64,000 nt of DNA, taken from the NCBI RefSeq assembly GCF_008271745.1, contig NZ_VKKZ01000019.1:558001-622000 (forward strand). The letters are read 5' to 3'. Source of the stretch: Rufibacter glacialis (GTDB lineage: Bacteria > Bacteroidota > Bacteroidia > Cytophagales > Hymenobacteraceae). The notes beneath the pieces are model-generated. The model was not told the DNA's origin and made no database searches. It was given only the letters and a program-made list of their open reading frames with translations. Shown here one piece after another: positions 60,262 to 64,000 of the stretch; positions within the stretch are counted from its first letter, which is position 1; every line of letters begins with the position of its first letter. The position numbers and the translations under genes were made by a program.

Positions 60262-60298
60262 TTTCAGGCCTGTTTTTGGGGAAATCACCCGAAAATGG
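60262..60298. repeat. Dispersed palindromic repeat, copy
   Basis: TTTCAGGCCTGTTTTTGG, GGAAATCACCCGAAAATGG: close to the consensus, 8 bp after the CNNM/CorC gene. Confidence 0.6.
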
Positions 60299-60439
60299 GA
60301 CATAGCTGCACCTGAGAAGCTGTCATTTGGGCTTGCACCCTTGGCCTGGCAAAAGACCCCGATTATCATTTGCGGGCAAACTCCTGTTTTTCCCTTAATT
60401 TCGCAGAAACAGCCTGTAAAAAGGCAATGATTATACTAC

Positions 60440-61594
60440 ATGAAGAAACGAGTAGCCATTCTCGGCTCCACGGGCTCTATTGGCACGCAGGCGCTGGAAG
60501 TGATCCAAAGCCAGCCGCAGGCCTTTGAGGTAGAGGTGCTCACGGCCCATGCCAACGCTGACCTGCTCATTGCCCAGGCCATTGCCTTTCAGCCCAACGC
60601 GGTGGTGATCACCAGAGAAGACCTCTATGAGCCCGTGCGTGACGCCTTGGCCGCCCACCCTATCAAGGTGTACGCCGGTATGAATGCCGTGAACGGGGTG
60701 GTGCAGATGGATACCGTGGACATTGTGCTCACGGCCATGGTAGGGTATGCCGGCCTGCAACCTACCATCAAAGCCATTGAAGCCGGTAAAGCCATCGCGC
60801 TAGCCAACAAAGAAACGTTAGTGGTAGCTGGCCAACTCATCACCCAACTAGCCCGGGAGAAAGGCGTGAACATCTATCCCGTTGACTCTGAGCACAGCGC
60901 TATTTTCCAGTGCCTGGCCGGCGAGTTCCACAACCCCATTGAGAAGATCGTGCTCACCGCCTCGGGTGGCCCGTTCCGGGGGAAAGACCGCGGCTTTCTG
61001 CAAACCGTGACCCGGGCCCAGGCGTTAAAGCACCCTAATTGGGAAATGGGCGCCAAAATCACCATTGACTCGGCCTCGCTTATGAACAAGGGGCTGGAGG
61101 TGATGGAGGCCAAATGGCTGTTCGGGCTGCGCAATGACCAGATTGAAGTAGTGGTGCACCCACAATCTATCGTGCATTCGCTCGTTCAGTTCGAAGACGG
61201 TTCGCTGAAGGCCCAGATGGGCCTGCCAGACATGAAGTTGCCTATCCAGTACGCCTTGAATTATCCGCATAGACTCAAAACCGATTTTCCGCGCTTCAAC
61301 TTCCTGAACTACCCGCAACTCACCTTTGAGCAGCCTGACCTGGAGACCTTCCGGAATCTGGGGCTGGCGTACGCGGCCATGGAGCAGGGCGGGAACGCCC
61401 CTTGCGTGCTCAACGCGGCCAATGAAGTGGCGGTGGCCGCCTTTCTGCGGGAGGAAATAGGCTTTTTGGAGATGTCTGACCTCATTTCTGACTGTCTCGC
61501 TAAAGTTGCGTATATTGCCGCGCCTTCTTTGGATGACTTTGTGCAAACCGATCAGGAGGCGCGCCAGGTAGCGTTAAGCTTACTGCAGGCGTAA
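60440..61594 (+). CDS. dxr: 1-deoxy-D-xylulose-5-phosphate reductoisomerase
   Basis: Second enzyme of the MEP isoprenoid pathway. The NADPH motif is ILGSTGSIGTQALEV (8-22), followed by ALANKETLVVAG, PVDSEHSAIFQCL and KIVLTASGGPFRG; GAKITIDSASLMNKGLEVMEA and VVHPQSIVHS are the substrate and metal regions. The length (384 residues) is normal. It is followed by rseP (89-bp gap), a common arrangement. Confidence 0.96.
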   Translation: MKKRVAILGSTGSIGTQALEVIQSQPQAFEVEVLTAHANADLLIAQAIAFQPNAVVITREDLYEPVRDALAAHPIKVYAGMNAVNGVVQMDTVDIVLTAMVGYAGLQPTIKAIEAGKAIALANKETLVVAGQLITQLAREKGVNIYPVDSEHSAIFQCLAGEFHNPIEKIVLTASGGPFRGKDRGFLQTVTRAQALKHPNWEMGAKITIDSASLMNKGLEVMEAKWLFGLRNDQIEVVVHPQSIVHSLVQFEDGSLKAQMGLPDMKLPIQYALNYPHRLKTDFPRFNFLNYPQLTFEQPDLETFRNLGLAYAAMEQGGNAPCVLNAANEVAVAAFLREEIGFLEMSDLISDCLAKVAYIAAPSLDDFVQTDQEARQVALSLLQA

Positions 61595-61683
61595 TCCCTT
61601 TTACCCAACAACACCAATCTGAAAAGTACAAACCCCAGGTACCTCTTGTACGCGCCCTGGGCAAGACCCTATAAACACGTTCA

Positions 61684-62997
61684 ATGGAAGCATTAGTAAT
61701 GGCCGGCCAGTTAATCCTGGGCCTGACCATCTTAGTAGGAATACATGAATTAGGCCACATGCTCACGGCCAAATGGTTTGGGATGCGCGTAGAGAAATAC
61801 GCCATCGGGTTCCCGCCCAAACTGGTGAGCAAGCAGGTAGGAGAGACCGAATACATGATTGGCATGATCCCTTTAGGTGGTTTCGTGAAGATCTCGGGCA
61901 TGATAGATGAGTCACTGGACACGGCTTCCCTCAACAAGGAACCGGAGCCCTGGGAGTTCCGGGCCAAGCCCGCCTGGCAGCGCCTGATTGTCATGATGGG
62001 CGGTATCATCTTCAACGTGATCACCGGTATCCTCATCTTCGCGGCTTTGACTTATATGTACGGCGAGAGCTATTTATTGGCCAAAGACGTGCAATACGGC
62101 ATTGAGACCAATGAGATAGGCGAGCAGATGGGCCTGCGCGACGGCGACAAGATCGTGGCCGTGAACGGGAAACCCCTGGTGGAATTCCAGGACGTGTACA
62201 GCCCAGACGTGTTGCTGGGCCAGAACGGTTCTTACACTGTGGAGCGCAATGGCCAGCAATTGAACGTGCCCGTGCCTTCTAACCTCATTGACAAACTAGC
62301 CGATGGCAACAAAGTAGGCTTTATCATGGCCCGTGAACCGTTTGCGGTAGAAGCCGTGAAAGCCAAGAGCCCGGCCTCTGCGGCCGGCCTGCAACCCGGT
62401 GACCGCATTACCCAGGTAGGCGACAAGCCGGTGCAGTTCTTCCATGATTTCCAGCAAACCCTGCAAGCCCACAAAGGCAAGACCGTCGCTCTGCAGGTGG
62501 ACCGCGCCGGTGAGCCTGTGACTTTGAAAGCCACCGTGGATGAAGACGGTACCCTTGGTTTCTACCCTAAATTGTTACTGCCCCGGGCCACGCGAGAATA
62601 CGGTTTGCTGGCGGCAATCCCGGTAGGTGCTGAGAAAGCGTTCTCCGTGATCACCACCAACATCAAAGGCTTCGCGAAGATCTTCCGGGCTGAGGTTTCC
62701 CCATCCAAAGCCTTGAGCGGCCCTATTGGCATTGCGCAGATCTTTGGTGGTAACTTCTCCTGGGTGAATTTCTGGGCCATCACCGCCATGCTTTCCATGG
62801 TACTGGCGTTCATGAACTTCCTGCCGATTCCGGCGCTGGACGGCGGACACGTGATGTTCCTTACCTATGAGATCATCTCGGGCCGCAAGCCCTCTGACAA
62901 GTTCTTAGAGAATGCCCAGAAGGTAGGCATGGTGCTGTTGCTAGGCCTCATGGGCTTTGCTATCTTCAATGACTTCTTCAAGCTGTTGTTCAACTAG
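61684..62997 (+). CDS. rseP: Intramembrane metalloprotease RseP
   Basis: Site-2 protease that cuts within the membrane to release envelope-stress signals. HELGH (21-25) is the zinc motif in the first helix, followed by the membrane-reentrant GGFVKISG, one or two PDZ domains (about 125-285, AGLQPGDRITQVGDKPVQ), and the second zinc ligand in NFLPIPALDGGHVM. The 437-residue length is typical. The anti-sigma partner is not in the window. Confidence 0.95.
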   Translation: MEALVMAGQLILGLTILVGIHELGHMLTAKWFGMRVEKYAIGFPPKLVSKQVGETEYMIGMIPLGGFVKISGMIDESLDTASLNKEPEPWEFRAKPAWQRLIVMMGGIIFNVITGILIFAALTYMYGESYLLAKDVQYGIETNEIGEQMGLRDGDKIVAVNGKPLVEFQDVYSPDVLLGQNGSYTVERNGQQLNVPVPSNLIDKLADGNKVGFIMAREPFAVEAVKAKSPASAAGLQPGDRITQVGDKPVQFFHDFQQTLQAHKGKTVALQVDRAGEPVTLKATVDEDGTLGFYPKLLLPRATREYGLLAAIPVGAEKAFSVITTNIKGFAKIFRAEVSPSKALSGPIGIAQIFGGNFSWVNFWAITAMLSMVLAFMNFLPIPALDGGHVMFLTYEIISGRKPSDKFLENAQKVGMVLLLGLMGFAIFNDFFKLLFN

Positions 62998-63040
62998 GAA
63001 GCACCGCAGCCCACACTTTGTTGATAAAAAATTGCCAGGG

Positions 63041-63063
63041 AAGACGCAAGATAATTGCGTCTT
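63041..63063 (+). terminator. Terminator after rseP
   Basis: AAGACGCAA (63041-63049) pairs with TTGCGTCTT (63055-63063), followed by T-rich sequence. It ends 32 bp before the DUF6702 start, so it may attenuate rather than stop transcription. Confidence 0.6.
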
Positions 63064-63095
63064 TCTCTGTTTATTGGGGGAGAAGTGAAAAAACA

Positions 63096-63611
63096 ATGAA
63101 GAAACAAGCAGTTGGTTTTTTTGGGTGGTGCTTGCTGGCTGCGCTGTGGGTAGGGCTACCGGCAGTTAGCTGGGCGCATGACTTCCATACCAGCATCACA
63201 GATGCCCGGTACAACCCTAAAAACCAGACCTATGAACTATCTGTTAGGGTGTTCGCTGATGACCTGGAGGAAGCCCTGAGCCGCCGCCACAAAACCACCG
63301 TGCGGCTAGACCGGTCTGAGCGCGTGAACAAACTGATGGCCGAGTACCTGCAAGCCCATCTGGCTATATCCGTGGTGAAGGGAACCAGGGCTCCGCAGAA
63401 GTTCATTGGCGCCCAGGAAGAAGCCGATGCCATTTGGCTGTACCTTGAAATACCGGCTGGCAAGGCCCCTGCTGGTCAGGTCTGGGTGCAGAACGCCCTT
63501 CTCACCGAGGTGTTCAATGACCAGACCAATATCCTAAACCTGGAGGTGGCGGGCAAGAAACGCTCGGTCTTATGCCGTACCGGCGAAACGCAGCAGGTGC
63601 TTTCCTTTTAA
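63096..63611 (+). CDS. DUF6702 family exported protein
   Basis: A 171-residue protein with a signal peptide (cleavage near AVSWA-HDF) and the DUF6702 pattern: HDFHTSITDARYNPKNQTYELSVRVFADDLEEAL, a helical middle and a C-terminal strand region (ILNLEVAGKKRSVLCRTGETQQVLSF). Bacteroidota proteins of this family are periplasmic and uncharacterised, often near M1 peptidases. The frame is open to 63018; the ATG at 63096 gives the signal peptide. Confidence 0.85.
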   Translation: MKKQAVGFFGWCLLAALWVGLPAVSWAHDFHTSITDARYNPKNQTYELSVRVFADDLEEALSRRHKTTVRLDRSERVNKLMAEYLQAHLAISVVKGTRAPQKFIGAQEEADAIWLYLEIPAGKAPAGQVWVQNALLTEVFNDQTNILNLEVAGKKRSVLCRTGETQQVLSF

Positions 63612-63910
63612 TTTAGAAGGTGTTAATAAAAGGCCCAGGGCTAGGGGCGGCGGCCTGAGCTGGTAATTTAAAAGTTAAAATAGGCCTACTGCTTTCTCAA
63701 TCAGAACCGGGAAAGTACCTTTGTTTCTGGTGGAGGCGCCGGGCTGCCTTGGCAGGGACGCTTCCGCTTAAGGCCAAAACAAGGGCAAGCCCAGGCGATT
63801 ACCGCGCAGTTTTGCGCAAAGGCCTTGAAGATAGAGTAGGGTTGCCTGCTGGAAAGTCGCCTTGCAGAAAGATCCAGCGGCAGATTAAGTTGAGTTTTTA
63901 AGTTTGTTTT
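63612..63910. other. Gap with promoter and long leader
   Basis: About 300 bp between the DUF6702 and lipoprotein genes. A TACCTTTG box at 63716-63723 predicts a leader of about 180 nt before the ATG at 63911. The leader is G/C-rich with several self-complementary stretches (e.g. GGGCTTGCC against GGCAAGCCC-type segments). Confidence 0.4.
63716..63723 (+). promoter_or_regulatory. -7 box for the lipoprotein gene
   Basis: TACCTTTG, exact to TAnnTTTG; no TTG was found at the right distance upstream. Confidence 0.45.
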
Positions 63911-64000
63911 ATGAGAAAAAGCGTACTCTGGGCAGTTGGCATCATGTTAGGGATTGGGGTGAGCAGCTGTTCCTCTGTGTACATGCCCAACGTGCCCAAT
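63911..64000 (+). CDS. Lipoprotein, 5' end (partial)
   Basis: The window ends after 30 codons: MRKSVLWAVGIMLGIGVSSC, then SSVYMPNVPN. The lipobox (GVSSC, C20) marks a lipoprotein. The following SSVYMPNVPN resembles the start of Bacteroidota outer-membrane lipoproteins, but the product cannot be named. Confidence 0.6.
   Translation, partial: MRKSVLWAVGIMLGIGVSSCSSVYMPNVPN

Noticed and set aside
63730-63910. RNase P or SRP RNA gene
   Set aside because: Short GGAAAGTC- and CAGAAAG-like words occur, but the conserved cores of RNase P, SRP or tmRNA are absent and the length is wrong.

Overview
The window looks like a chromosomal segment of a Gram-negative Bacteroidota, most likely order Cytophagales and probably family Hymenobacteraceae (Rufibacter- or Pontibacter-like; the genus is a guess from gene content and moderate G+C). 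Support: type IX secretion genes (porT directly after ubiE/menG, and a PorE-like TPR/propeller/OmpA protein), Bacteroidota families (DUF5606, DUF6702, DUF4953-type zinc proteases), LPS synthesis (waaA), menaquinone synthesis, and promoters of the Bacteroidota type (TTTG, about 20 nt, TAnnTTTG) rather than sigma70 boxes. No rRNA, tRNA, CRISPR array, transposase, integrase or prophage gene was seen; the region is mostly core chromosome.

Layout. 1-6 kb: surface polysaccharide locus (3' end of an unknown gene, DegT/FdtB-type aminotransferase, Wzx-type flippase, GT2 glycosyltransferase), facing a methyltransferase and an N,N-dimethylformamidase-like protein. 6-12 kb: acyl-ACP desaturase, DUF427, and a VWA / MoxR-type AAA+ pair separated by two opposed tiny membrane-protein paralogues, then a ZIP-like membrane protein. 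12-20.7 kb: cyclophilin, waaA-rsgA, 2-Cys peroxiredoxin, aspartokinase, fbp, and engB-TonB-like-DUF5606. 21-25.9 kb: PorE-like protein, ubiE, porT, an SDR and a VOC protein. 26-34 kb: esterase, cdd, saccharopine dehydrogenase-like, trmN6, rnhA, a CarboxypepD_reg-like protein, marC, class V aminotransferase, aroQ. 34-47 kb: xerD, meaB, a secreted beta-propeller, a large zinc metalloprotease, an unrecognised protein, and methylmalonyl-CoA mutase subunits mutB and mutA separated by an NTF2-like gene. 47-57 kb: DUF72, DUF1232, ctlX, a 5'-nucleotidase split into two genes, dnaA, an Rrf2 regulator, 1-Cys peroxiredoxin and OsmC. 57-64 kb: GH3, a CNNM/CorC protein, dxr, rseP, DUF6702 and the start of a lipoprotein gene.

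The strongest signal not explained by genes is intergenic. About 25 places carry variants of one ~35-bp imperfect palindrome (TTTTAGGSCTGTTTTC, a few bases, GAAAANARGSCCNAAAA). Several other repeat families coexist: heptad arrays (ACTCARR) and octad arrays (GAAGATKT) that stop at or within a few bases of stop codons, a GTAGAGAC...GTCTCTAC palindrome that also forms the arms of a ~160-bp element, and a ~176-bp element with 26-bp perfect inverted ends. Several gene ends and one split operon (mutA/mutB) coincide with these repeats. No previously undescribed protein system is convincingly present; the VWA/AAA+ locus with its small membrane paralogues and the 225-aa unknown protein are the best candidates.
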